Origin: Microbulbifer celer
GTDB lineage: Bacteria > Pseudomonadota > Gammaproteobacteria > Pseudomonadales > Cellvibrionaceae
Reading direction: 5' to 3'
NCBI RefSeq assembly: GCF_020991125.1
Contig: NZ_CP087715.1
Location: 1,763,501-1,827,500 of the forward strand
DNA: 64,000 nucleotides
The notes under the pieces are model-generated. The model saw nothing but the letters and a program-made list of their open reading frames with translations, had not been told where the DNA came from and ran no database searches. Made by a program: the position numbers and the translations under genes. This document shows, in pieces, positions 1-7,342 of this stretch; within the stretch, counting starts at the first letter, position 1; every line of letters begins with the position of its first letter.

Positions 1-213
1 GATATCGGTCACAACCTCTTCCTCGAGGCGCTCGTATACCAGTGTTTCCGCAGAATCCATCAAACGCCCTTGCACCATTACTTCTTCAATCTGCGGTGCG
101 GCGACCTGATCTACTGAGATATTGTCATCTTGCGCCCAGGCTTGCGGCACAAGGCTTGAGGCCGTGGCGATAGCCAATACCAGCGGCGCTCTCTGAAATT
201 TTACGTTCTTCAT
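1..213 (-). CDS. TonB-dependent receptor, N-terminal part (runs off the window)
   Basis: The first 71 residues of a larger protein are visible. It starts at ATG 213-211 on the minus strand with a basic, hydrophobic signal peptide ending near AQA/QAWA, then a stretch containing IEEVMVQGR. That motif is typical of the segment just after the signal peptide of TonB-dependent outer-membrane receptors, before the plug domain. The gene lies 120 bp downstream of, and co-oriented with, a beta-helix lipoprotein gene, a pairing that suggests they act together on a substrate at the outer membrane. The substrate cannot be told from this fragment. Family assignment is moderately sure; plug and barrel are outside the window. 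Confidence 0.7.
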   Translation of the reverse strand, partial: MKNVKFQRAPLVLAIATASSLVPQAWAQDDNISVDQVAAPQIEEVMVQGRLMDSAETLVYERLEEEVVTDI

Positions 214-260
214 TTTCCAGGCCTCATTATTTCCTGTCATGTACTGTGGTAGAAGCAAAG

Positions 261-294
261 AGGGCGCCGTCTCCCGATTTGAAGGCGGCGCCCT
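261..294. terminator. GC-rich hairpin between lipoprotein and receptor genes
   Basis: AGGGCGCCG (261-269) pairs perfectly with CGGCGCCCT (286-294). Read on the minus strand it is followed by CTCTTTGCTT. It lies between the lipoprotein gene and the receptor gene, so it may be a partial terminator or a processing hairpin that lowers receptor expression relative to the lipoprotein. The T tract is weak. Confidence 0.45.
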
Positions 295-333
295 GTGAAT
301 CAGGACCAGATATGCCCCGATCTCAACTCAGAC

Positions 334-1974
334 TTACTCGAACCACAGTGGCTTGGCACGGCTGCCCTGGTGCAGACCGTAGGTCCAACCCTGTGTCCAA
401 TCGACACCACTTACAGACAGCGCACCCAGGTAAGCGCGCTCTACCGGAGATACGGTAGTAGCTTCATCGTCAACGATCAGGCCATCGATCGTGTAGATGG
501 CCGGTGCGCCACTCAGCAGTTGCAGTTGAGTAGCAACAGTGCTGGTCGGATTCACAGCATTGTCCGCGAACTGGTTATTGTTGGCTTCAGCCCAGGTATC
601 CAGATCCGCCATGTCACCTTTGAACTTCTCTTCACAAGAGAAGATGTTGGCGTCGAGGATCGCATCGCCAGCTTCCAGCGCAGCGACAGTTTCATCGCTT
701 TCCACCCGCAGGCAGTAGTTGTCAATACTTTCCGGGTCGGTAGTCTCGTCAGCAATGAAGGACGCAACGATCATGGAGTTGGTGATGGTCGGGAAGATAC
801 CTTCGCGCATACGCCAGCCGGCACCCGGATCGTGAGTACCCGCTGCTTGCGGAGAAACGATACAGGTCAGACCGTCAATGACCGGACGGCTGTTGATGCC
901 CTTGGAAATAATCTCTGCATTACGCGCCTCACCTGCATTGTAAGAACCGATACCGTCGGATTCGATGCAGTGGTTACCGTCGGTTTCACTCTGAATTACC
1001 AACGCGTTGGTGATCGTACCGCGATAGCCTTCGTCAATATCGATGGAGTCGTCACGCACGTACAGGCCAACATAGTTTTCTACGTTGACTGCACCACCGA
1101 AGAACTCGATACCGTCGTCATAAGTGGAATAAGCCTGCAGGTTTTTAACGATAGTGCCACTACCAACCGCATCGAAAGCGATACCGTTCAGCTCGTCACC
1201 ATTGGCAACCTGAGCACCAGTGTGTTTTACGCGAACGTAAGTCATTTCACCGGAGCTGTCCTCGTTATTCGCACCGCCGTAGTTGGACTGGTCGTCGCCG
1301 GCAGCACCTTCAGCCAGGATATGGCATTCACCTTTCAGCGCCAGAGTTCCTGCGTCCAGGTTACCTTCGTAGGCACATTTGTTGGTTACGCCAAACCCAT
1401 TGATCACCATACCGCCCCACTGAGACACATCTTCAGCGCCTACGGCACCCAGAACGTCAGATTCGGAAGTGAAAGTGATGGGAGCGGATTCAGTACCGCG
1501 GGCAAACAGCTGGGAGCCGCGGTTAATCACCATAAATGCGGTGTTGTCTTCGAACGCAACCGTTGCGCCCGCCTGGATTTCCAGAGCTACGCCATCACCA
1601 CCCTCGGTAATGCCAGCTGCGGCCAGATCAGCGTCGGAATCGAAGTTTTCACCAACAAACAGGCTGCCTTCGAAAATGTGTGCACCCTCGTTCGGCAAAG
1701 CCGGCAGGTACAGATCTTCAACCAGCGGGTTGGCTGAAGATACGAATTCAGTGCTGTAAGAGCAGTGGGTGCCATTGTAGGAACCCTGAATACCAGAGCT
1801 CTCGATAACTGCGCACGGGTTATTCTCGTCACCACCGCTGCCCGGGTTGGTCACGGAGTTATCTACGGAGTTGTCATTGGTCTCCGGTTCGATATTGATG
1901 CCGCCGCTGTCACAACCAGCCAGCAAAGCAGTGATAGCAGCTGCGAGCAGCAGCTTGTTGGATGCAAGTTTCAT
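334..1974 (-). CDS. Beta-helix surface lipoprotein paired with TonB-dependent receptor
   Basis: A 546-residue protein from the ATG at 1974-1972, chosen because AGGGGG lies 4 nt upstream; an earlier in-frame start at 1989 lacks this. The N-terminus is a lipoprotein signal peptide with lipobox LLAGC (Cys21). An Asp/Asn/Gly-rich linker follows, then repeated short beta segments such as GATVAFED, INRGSQLFARG and APITFTS, which are typical of right-handed parallel beta-helix proteins. Cysteines recur through the C-terminal half. Lipoproteins of this kind are found next to TonB-dependent receptors in marine gammaproteobacteria. It is probably anchored in the outer membrane. Binding partner and ligand are unknown; a carbohydrate or other polymer is only a guess. 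Confidence 0.7.
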   Translation of the reverse strand: MKLASNKLLLAAAITALLAGCDSGGINIEPETNDNSVDNSVTNPGSGGDENNPCAVIESSGIQGSYNGTHCSYSTEFVSSANPLVEDLYLPALPNEGAHIFEGSLFVGENFDSDADLAAAGITEGGDGVALEIQAGATVAFEDNTAFMVINRGSQLFARGTESAPITFTSESDVLGAVGAEDVSQWGGMVINGFGVTNKCAYEGNLDAGTLALKGECHILAEGAAGDDQSNYGGANNEDSSGEMTYVRVKHTGAQVANGDELNGIAFDAVGSGTIVKNLQAYSTYDDGIEFFGGAVNVENYVGLYVRDDSIDIDEGYRGTITNALVIQSETDGNHCIESDGIGSYNAGEARNAEIISKGINSRPVIDGLTCIVSPQAAGTHDPGAGWRMREGIFPTITNSMIVASFIADETTDPESIDNYCLRVESDETVAALEAGDAILDANIFSCEEKFKGDMADLDTWAEANNNQFADNAVNPTSTVATQLQLLSGAPAIYTIDGLIVDDEATTVSPVERAYLGALSVSGVDWTQGWTYGLHQGSRAKPLWFE

Positions 1975-2171
1975 GAATCCCCCTAACAAGGATGAAGTGA
2001 GTTAATCCGTGACTGTTTTTATAAAGCCAAGCAATTTGGACGAGGGGGAGTCTAGGAATGCAGTATTGCGAAAATGTTACGAAAAGACGGCAATTTAAAA
2101 AAATCCGCCGAAGGGCAGCAAAAAAATTCTAATGTGAATCTTTTGTGTCTTTAATGTTTCAGGAAGGCTTC

Positions 2172-2194
2172 GGCGCCGTTCGGGAAACGGCGCC
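2172..2194. terminator. Hairpin after the DUF1285 gene
   Basis: GGCGCCGTT (2172-2180) and AACGGCGCC (2186-2194) form a perfect 9-bp stem with a 5-nt loop. It lies 70 bp past the stop of the leftward DUF1285 gene. No strong T run follows on either strand, so termination is plausible but not certain. Confidence 0.5.
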
Positions 2195-2264
2195 TTGTAC
2201 AAAATAAAGACAGGGAAGTTGGCCGGAGAAAAGGGGCCAAAAGAACAGAAAAAGATCTTAACGC

Positions 2265-2837
2265 CTAATACTCGCCGAGCAGGAATTCCTCCCCGGAACT
2301 TTTGAGCCACAGCTGGCACAACCGGGCCGGCGGCGCCTGAGGCTCTCGGGCCTCGGCCCAATCTATCAGCTGGTAGTAGACGTCACGCGACATCCGCCCA
2401 AGAAGACCACGGCGCACGGCAACGTAGGGAATCGGGAGCGGAGGATCGCCGAACGGCTTGAGCTCCAGCGGATGCGCTTTATCCAGGGGGATCACATCAC
2501 CGGTATTGGTGGTCAGAAGCACCTGCCCACAGCCATTGGCATCACCCTCTTCCCTCGCGGCCTGGGTAATCAGAAAAGGCACATCCTCCACCCGAACGCG
2601 CCATTTCTCTACCGGTGTCACCAGATAGTAGTGGCGCCCTTCCCGCTTGAGGATACTGGCAAACAGGTTCACCAGCGGCTGGCGCTTGATCTCGCTGCCT
2701 TCGTGAATCCAGCGGCCGTCAGACTGGATCACCATATCCATGTCGCCACAAAAGTCCGGATTCCACTTGTCTACCGGCGGATGGCCGCGGAACTCCTCCT
2801 GGAGTTTCTGCAACTGTTGGAAAAGCGGCTCAGCCAA
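2265..2837 (-). CDS. DUF1285 family protein
   Basis: The core contains PPVDKWNPDFCGD, the repeated segment VTPVEKWRVRVEDVPFL and a basic C-terminal half, matching the DUF1285 (PF06938) family of about 180-200 residues found across proteobacteria. A crystal structure of the family suggested a signalling role, but the function is not established. The open frame extends to an ATG at 2948, but that would overlap the TetR gene by 119 bp. I place the start at TTG 2837, which overlaps the TetR stop by 8 bp; a start slightly further in is possible. Co-transcription with the TetR gene just upstream is likely. The family is well supported, the exact start is not. Confidence 0.75.
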   Translation of the reverse strand: MAEPLFQQLQKLQEEFRGHPPVDKWNPDFCGDMDMVIQSDGRWIHEGSEIKRQPLVNLFASILKREGRHYYLVTPVEKWRVRVEDVPFLITQAAREEGDANGCGQVLLTTNTGDVIPLDKAHPLELKPFGDPPLPIPYVAVRRGLLGRMSRDVYYQLIDWAEAREPQAPPARLCQLWLKSSGEEFLLGEY

Positions 2838-3537
2838 AGCTACTACCCGACCCCGGAGTGCTTCCAGACGGCACCTGCGCCGCCTGTGGTTGCTGGGGCT
2901 CGCTACCGCCCCGGCGACCGGAGATATCACCAATATGAACGCCCACATCCATGATGAACTCCATCAACCCCTCGCGATCTTCAATCACATCGGCAAAGGA
3001 TTTGGAGTGATACAGCTCCACAGCGCCCTGCACCAGCGCCCAGTAAGTGGAGTAGTAGTAGTACGCGGGCACCTTCTTCAGTACGCCCTGCTCCATACGA
3101 CGCTCAAACACCCGGTTGAGTGCTGAAGCATTGGAGTTACGCAGCGCATGCAGCTCGGCGATCATCTCTGGCGCCAGGTTCAGCGCGATGATTTTCTCCT
3201 CCAGGCGCTGGAACAGGCGATCCCGGGCAGGGTCAGCCATACGGGACTCGAAGTAGGCACGCGCAGGCGCGGTGATATCGCCCTGCTCCGCGGTAGCGAC
3301 CGCGCTCTTCAGGCGCTCGGTCAGGGACTTCTCATAGTCCATGAGCAAACGCATGTAAATCTCTGTTTTTGAAATGAAATGCTTGTAGATAGTGCCTTTG
3401 CCGATATCCACCCGCTCGGCAATTTGCTCCACCGTGACCTTTTCTTCACCGTGCTCTAGCAGGAGCTCCAGTGCCGCGTCCAGAATGCGCTGTTCCCGGG
3501 CGCGAAATCGCTGAACCTTCTCTTTTGCCTTATCCAT
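2830..3537 (-). CDS. TetR-family transcriptional regulator
   Basis: From ATG 3537 the protein has 235 residues. The N-terminus carries the TetR helix-turn-helix: ILDAALELLLEHG, then VTVEQIAERVDIGKGTIYKHF. The remaining three quarters is an all-helical ligand-binding region with no recognisable effector. The longer frame from ATG 3588 would begin inside a 14-bp palindrome that looks like the operator, so the 3537 start is preferred. The C-terminus is Gly/Ser/Pro-rich and overlaps the DUF1285 gene by 8 bp, implying translational coupling. Autoregulation through the palindrome at 3585-3598 is likely. The ligand and other targets are unknown; the neighbour tesB hints at acyl-CoA or fatty-acid control but does not prove it. 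Confidence 0.85.
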   Translation of the reverse strand: MDKAKEKVQRFRAREQRILDAALELLLEHGEEKVTVEQIAERVDIGKGTIYKHFISKTEIYMRLLMDYEKSLTERLKSAVATAEQGDITAPARAYFESRMADPARDRLFQRLEEKIIALNLAPEMIAELHALRNSNASALNRVFERRMEQGVLKKVPAYYYYSTYWALVQGAVELYHSKSFADVIEDREGLMEFIMDVGVHIGDISGRRGGSEPQQPQAAQVPSGSTPGSGSSFG

Positions 3538-3584
3538 ACTTCCGACCTTAACTGTCCGTAAATTTGGAGACTGAAATTGACTAT

Positions 3585-3598
3585 TCATTCATGAATGA
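3585..3598. promoter_or_regulatory. Palindromic operator candidate for the TetR regulator
   Basis: TCATTCATGAATGA is a perfect 14-bp palindrome 48 bp upstream of the chosen TetR start, in the TetR/tesB intergenic region. TetR proteins usually bind such sites in their own promoters. Confidence 0.55.
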
Positions 3599-3863
3599 TA
3601 GGCAATTCCCCCATAATGGAAAAGCGATTCAAGGCATCGAGCGCCGAATGCGCCTAACTTTGCGCCTTTTCCTCGCCATTACCCTCCCGAAACACCATCC
3701 GTTCGCCTATGACAGTACAGGTGAAAGATTCGGCAATAGCCAGTAGCCGAATAATTGTTATCATTTCACGTTACCCGAATGCCCCATTGTGGAAATGGGC
3801 GCCAAAATGCGGTGACAGCCAACACCGCCAACCTCTTAAGCACAATACAGGTGTCCCTCACTC

Positions 3864-4712
3864 ATGCAGGATTCTTTGAGCAAGCTACTGGACGTCGAAC
3901 TACTGGATAGCAACCTTTTTCGCAGCCGGGAACATGTGGAGAACTACCGCAAGATCCTCTTTGGTGGCCAGGTTCTGGGCCAGGCGCTGATGGCCGCATC
4001 CCGGACAGTAAAAGACCGCTTGCCCCACTCTCTGCACGCCTACTTCCTGCGCCCCGGCTCCAGTGAAATGCCGGTTATCTACGATGTAGACCCCATTCGC
4101 GACGGGGGCAGCTTTACCACTCGCCGCGTAGTCGCGCGCCAGAATGGCAAGGCCATCTTCAACATGTCGGCCTCGTTCCAGATCGAAGAACCCGGATTTG
4201 ACCACCAGGCAGACATGCCTACTATGGGCCTGATCCCCCCGGAAGAGCTCAAGAACACCCAACAACTGGCCGAGGAAGCCGGCATGAACGGCCCTGCACA
4301 CAACCAGCGCCGCTACATGGTGGACTTCCGCCCGGTAGACCCAATGAGCTACTTCGACGCCGCTGTCAGAGAGCCCAACTGCATGTTCTGGTTCCGGGTA
4401 GAGAGCCCACTTTCCGACGACCCGATCGAACACCGCTGCGCGCTGTCCTACGCGTCCGATATGGCGCTGCTAGGCACCAGTCTGCAACCGCACCCCATGA
4501 GCCTGTTCGACCCGCACATGATGCCGGCAAGCCTGGACCACGCCATGTGGTTCCACCGCAGCTTCCGCGCAGATGAATGGCTGCTGTATGTGACCGACAG
4601 CCCCTCTGCCAGCGGCGCGCGCGGCTACTGCCGCGGCCAGATTTTCACCCGCGAGGGCGTCCTGGTTGCCTCCACAACTCAGGAAGGCCTGATCCGCCAG
4701 ATCAAAGGCTGA
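3864..4712 (+). CDS. tesB: Acyl-CoA thioesterase II
   Basis: The 282-residue protein matches TesB (E. coli 286 aa) along its length. It has a tandem hot-dog fold: the N-terminal half includes FGGQVLGQALMAA and HSLHAYFLRPG; the C-terminal half includes ALSYASDMALLGTSLQPH, whose Asp corresponds to the catalytic Asp of TesB, and SLDHAMWFHR. It hydrolyses medium- and long-chain acyl-CoA to free fatty acid and CoA in the cytoplasm. It is transcribed divergently from the TetR gene, with about 300 bp between them, and is followed by a strong hairpin terminator. There is no obvious Shine-Dalgarno sequence close to the ATG, though this is the only start that gives the normal length. Confidence 0.93.
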   Translation: MQDSLSKLLDVELLDSNLFRSREHVENYRKILFGGQVLGQALMAASRTVKDRLPHSLHAYFLRPGSSEMPVIYDVDPIRDGGSFTTRRVVARQNGKAIFNMSASFQIEEPGFDHQADMPTMGLIPPEELKNTQQLAEEAGMNGPAHNQRRYMVDFRPVDPMSYFDAAVREPNCMFWFRVESPLSDDPIEHRCALSYASDMALLGTSLQPHPMSLFDPHMMPASLDHAMWFHRSFRADEWLLYVTDSPSASGARGYCRGQIFTREGVLVASTTQEGLIRQIKG

Positions 4713-4720
4713 CGCGGCTT

Positions 4721-4742
4721 CCGGGGCCTTCAACGGCCCCGG
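4721..4742 (+). terminator. Terminator after tesB
   Basis: CCGGGGCC (4721-4728) pairs with GGCCCCGG (4735-4742) around a 6-nt loop, 8 bp past the tesB stop. The following bases are TGCTAAATTTAA, only moderately T-rich. Confidence 0.65.
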
Positions 4743-4766
4743 TGCTAAATTTAATGAAATCAGTGG

Positions 4767-4794
4767 TTTACAGAAGCAAAACCCTTGTTATAAT
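4767..4794 (+). promoter_or_regulatory. Sigma-70 promoter of tRNA-Pro
   Basis: TTTACA (4767-4772) is separated by 16 bp from a perfect TATAAT (4789-4794). A GC-rich discriminator (GCCGCCCG) follows, as in stringently controlled stable-RNA promoters. The tRNA begins about 60 nt downstream. Confidence 0.8.
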
Positions 4795-4854
4795 GCCGCC
4801 CGCTTCACAACGAAGCCCGAGCAGATCTTTCCACAAGATCAACGCTCAACAAGT

Positions 4855-4931
4855 CGGTGAGTAGCGCAGCCTGGTAGCGCACTTCCTTCGGGAGGAAGGG
4901 GTCGGAGGTTCGAATCCTCTCTCACCGACCA
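4855..4931 (+). tRNA. tRNA-Pro (anticodon CGG)
   Basis: A 77-nt cloverleaf with encoded CCA (4929-4931). The acceptor arm CGGTGAG pairs with CTCACCG, the anticodon stem is CTTCC/GGAAG with a CGG anticodon, and the T arm GGAGG-TTCGAAT-CCTCT is canonical. It closely resembles E. coli proK. It has its own promoter and no co-transcribed tRNA nearby. Confidence 0.97.
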
Positions 4932-5064
4932 TTTTCTATTTTCCCGCCCCCATCACATTCTTTAAACTCCATCCCAACTAGCATCTGGCTCCACGGCACT
5001 GTTACGCTTTCTCGCGGTCTCATTACTGCCAATTCAATTAGATGAAATCGGATAGCTGGAGTTC

Positions 5065-6327
5065 ATGCATTACCTTTCCCGTTTCCCCAAGTTCTGCTTT
5101 TTCGTGGCCGTATCCTTCTGGCTGCTCACCGCTGTTTCTGCCAACGCGTCAGAAAAGCAATTTTATGATGTGCGTTACAAAGCCCGGTTAGATCCGGAAA
5201 GCGGCCTTGCCGATGTTGAGATCCTGCTCAAGGGCGACACTCTTCCCAGCACGCTGACATTGCACATCGACCCGGAGCGCCACATAAACTTTGATGGCAA
5301 TGAGAATCTCACCATCGAGGAAGATGAAGCGATCTGGAAACCTGAGGGTAAGACAGCGGCGATCCAGTACCAGTTTGTGATTGATGAGAAAAAAGCCTCC
5401 GGCAGTTACGATTCCCGCATTACGCCCAAATGGGCGATCCTGCGCACCGACAAAATGATTCCACCGATTGCCACTCGTGCCCCAAAGACTTTGTACTCAC
5501 GCGCAACGCTCGAAGTTGATGGCCCCAAAGGTAAAGACTGGAGTGCACGGGCCCCCTACAGCAAAAACGCGCTTGGTCAGTTCAAACTGAAAGATCCGGG
5601 GCGCCGCCTGGTGCGCCCAAAGGGCTGGATGATTGCCGGTAAAATCGGCAGTCGCCAGGATATTATCGATGGCACCGATACCGTAATCGCCGCACCGCTT
5701 GGCAAAGACATCCGTCGCCAGGATACCCTCGCTTTCCTGAGTTGGACGCTCCCGGAACTTAAAAAAGTTTTCACCGACTTTCCCGACCAGCTACTTGTAG
5801 TGATGGCCCGTGACCCCATGTGGCGCGGCGGGTTATCTGGAACACGCTCTCTTTATATGCACGCAGATCGCCCCCTGATCTCCGGCAACCGGACAAGCAG
5901 CATGCTGCACGAACTGGTACACGTTGCGACTGGCATCCACGGCGATGAGGAAAGTGACTGGATTGTAGAAGGCCTCGCCGAATACTACTCGCTACAAATC
6001 CTGCTCCGCACCAGAGGCATCAGCGAGCACCGCTACCAACAGGCGCTGAAGAAACTGGCAAAGTGGGGACAGGAATCCCCCAACCTGCTGGTAAAACGCT
6101 CCTCTGGACCCACTACGGCAAGAGCTGTCATCGTGCTTCAACAACTCGATGAGGCCATTCAAGAAGCAAGTAAGGGTGAGGCGAGCCTGGATGATGTAGT
6201 GAAAGCACTGGCAAAAAAGCGCGGCGAAGTAACACTGAAGAAGTTGCGCAAGCTATCAAACGAGGCTGCAGGCACCGAGCTGGATATACTCAACCGAGAC
6301 TTTCTTGCAGGCAAAAAAAAGCCCTGA
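5065..6327 (+). CDS. Secreted HExxH metallopeptidase-like protein
   Basis: A 420-residue protein with a cleavable signal peptide (residues 1-28, ending ANA-S). GGAG lies just before the ATG. The N-terminal half is beta-rich, like the immunoglobulin-like region that precedes the catalytic domain in M1/M61-type peptidases. Around residue 284 is HELVH, followed 15 residues later by EGLAEYY; this pattern of two zinc His and a Glu in an 'EG' motif is that of the gluzincin (peptidase MA-like) clan. It is probably a periplasmic or secreted zinc peptidase. The specific family is not recognised and the C-terminal 100 residues are helical and Lys-rich. It is a single gene with its own terminator. Confidence 0.7.
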   Translation: MHYLSRFPKFCFFVAVSFWLLTAVSANASEKQFYDVRYKARLDPESGLADVEILLKGDTLPSTLTLHIDPERHINFDGNENLTIEEDEAIWKPEGKTAAIQYQFVIDEKKASGSYDSRITPKWAILRTDKMIPPIATRAPKTLYSRATLEVDGPKGKDWSARAPYSKNALGQFKLKDPGRRLVRPKGWMIAGKIGSRQDIIDGTDTVIAAPLGKDIRRQDTLAFLSWTLPELKKVFTDFPDQLLVVMARDPMWRGGLSGTRSLYMHADRPLISGNRTSSMLHELVHVATGIHGDEESDWIVEGLAEYYSLQILLRTRGISEHRYQQALKKLAKWGQESPNLLVKRSSGPTTARAVIVLQQLDEAIQEASKGEASLDDVVKALAKKRGEVTLKKLRKLSNEAAGTELDILNRDFLAGKKKP

Positions 6328-6355
6328 CGACGGGGGGGGGGGAGAGCGTCAGGGC
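6321..6355. terminator. Terminator containing an 11-G run
   Basis: GCCCTGACG (6321-6329) pairs with CGTCAGGGC (6347-6355); the stem contains the stop codon of the metallopeptidase gene. The loop holds a run of 11 G (6332-6342). Eight A precede the stem, so on the minus strand it would be a conventional terminator with a T tract; on the plus strand no T run follows. Confidence 0.55.
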
Positions 6356-6376
6356 CAAGACCATTAGGAGTGAAAC

Positions 6377-6709
6377 TTGGAGGATTTCATCCTTAACACA
6401 CTGGACGCACTCGAGAGAGAAGGCGTCCGGCCGGCACTACTAAACACGACATGGGGGGAGTGTGCTAGCCAGCTACTCTCAGTATTAGCCACCACAGTGG
6501 ATTTGCCAGCTGCCGGAGTAAAAATTTTAGAACGATTAGCTATAGCCGGGAGCGGGCGATACCTTTTGGTTATTAGAGATCAATACTTAATCAACCCTCG
6601 CTCAGTTTTTAGCCTCGCGCGCAAACGCGAAAGATTCCCGCGACTTGTGCTTGACTATTCCCGGCCAAACCATAGAATAGCGCCCTCTTACACGCCCACG
6701 GGCACGTAA
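6377..6709 (+). CDS. Small hypothetical protein
   Basis: A 110-residue frame starting at TTG 6377, with AGGAG 6 nt upstream (6366-6370), which is a good ribosome-binding site and the main reason to believe it. There is no signal peptide or membrane segment. The N-terminus is acidic and helical (DFILNTLDALERE), the C-terminus basic. No family is recognised and composition is less GC-rich than the core genes. It sits between the metallopeptidase terminator and the tRNA-Cys repeats. It may be real or a decayed gene. Confidence 0.45.
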   Translation: MEDFILNTLDALEREGVRPALLNTTWGECASQLLSVLATTVDLPAAGVKILERLAIAGSGRYLLVIRDQYLINPRSVFSLARKRERFPRLVLDYSRPNHRIAPSYTPTGT

Positions 6710-6800
6710 GTATCAGAAAACACTAGGATTTTTACAGTCATTCCGGTAGAATCCGCGGCGTTTTCACCACCTAAGGGTGGCAGCTCCAGAAAGAGCAAAT

Positions 6801-6913
6801 GGCTAGGTGGCAAAGTGGCCTTGCAGAAAACTGCAACTCCATGCGCCAGCGGCGATATAAAGAGGGCCGGTGAGACTCGAACCGGCGAACAAAACCTCTA
6901 CAGAGTTTAAAAT
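6801..6913 (+). repeat. 113-bp repeat unit 1 with tRNA-Cys 5' half (degenerate)
   Basis: The unit starts with GGCTAGGTGGC, the first bases of the tRNA-Cys at 7027, and follows it through a GCA anticodon loop (ACTGCAAC). It then changes to an unrelated 67-bp tail with a GCCGGT/ACCGGC hairpin (6866-6886). The D arm and anticodon stem carry substitutions, and there is no complement to the acceptor stem, so this cannot fold into a tRNA. Confidence 0.85.
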
Positions 6914-7026
6914 GGCTAGGTGGCAGAGTGGTCATGCAGCGGACTGCAGCTCCACGCGCCAGCGGCGATATAAAGAGGGCCGGTGAGACTCGAACCGGCG
7001 AACAAAACCTCTACAGAGTTTAAAAT
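6914..7026 (+). repeat. 113-bp repeat unit 2 with tRNA-Cys 5' half
   Basis: Exactly 113 bp after unit 1. The first 38 bases equal the intact tRNA-Cys and the GCA anticodon is kept, but the 3' side of the anticodon stem and the T and acceptor arms are replaced by the same 67-bp tail as unit 1. The tail is almost identical between the two units, which points to recent tandem duplication or gene conversion. Confidence 0.88.
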
Positions 7027-7100
7027 GGCTAGGTGGCAGAGTGGTCATGCAGCGGACTGCAACTCCGTGTACGCCGGTTCGATTCCGACCCTAGCCTCCA
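7027..7100 (+). tRNA. tRNA-Cys (anticodon GCA)
   Basis: A 74-nt cloverleaf with encoded CCA. The acceptor GGCTAGG pairs with CCTAGCC; the anticodon arm is GCGGA-CTGCAAC-TCCGT, giving GCA. The T stem GCCGG/CCGAC has one C-A mismatch, which is unusual. Two broken half-copies lie directly upstream at 113-bp spacing. tRNA-Leu follows after 76 bp, probably in one transcript. Confidence 0.95.
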
Positions 7101-7176
7101 TTTTCCCTACCAGTCTCCCATCGATCTGACTGGTTGCAACACTGGCAATCTTCTCCTCGCCACGTGTTACCCCTCT

Positions 7177-7263
7177 GCCCGGATGGTGGAATTGGTAGAC
7201 ACAGGAGACTTAAAATCTCCCGGCCTCACGGCCGTGCCGGTTCAAGTCCGGCTCCGGGCACCA
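7177..7263 (+). tRNA. tRNA-Leu (anticodon TAA)
   Basis: An 87-nt class II tRNA with encoded CCA. The acceptor GCCCGGA pairs with TCCGGGC, the anticodon arm GGAGA-CTTAAAA-TCTCC gives TAA, and the long variable arm CGGCCTCACGGCCG is present. In many gammaproteobacteria tRNA-Cys and tRNA-Leu(TAA) lie together beside pgsA; here the pair is kept but pgsA is 2.2 kb away on the other strand. Confidence 0.97.
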
Positions 7264-7342
7264 CCCAATACACATCTCCCCCGCACTGAACTACCCTATT
7301 CCAGACAGATAGACGTCGCGTCATCACCACCTGGAAACCGAG

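Noticed and set aside
295..1737. Long plus-strand open frame opposite the lipoprotein gene
   Set aside because: It lacks a ribosome-binding site and family features, while the minus-strand frame has a signal peptide, lipobox and beta-helix repeats. It is a shadow.
6801..7026. Possible CRISPR-like tandem repeat
   Set aside because: Units of 113 bp contain tRNA-Cys sequence and have no spacers or cas genes.
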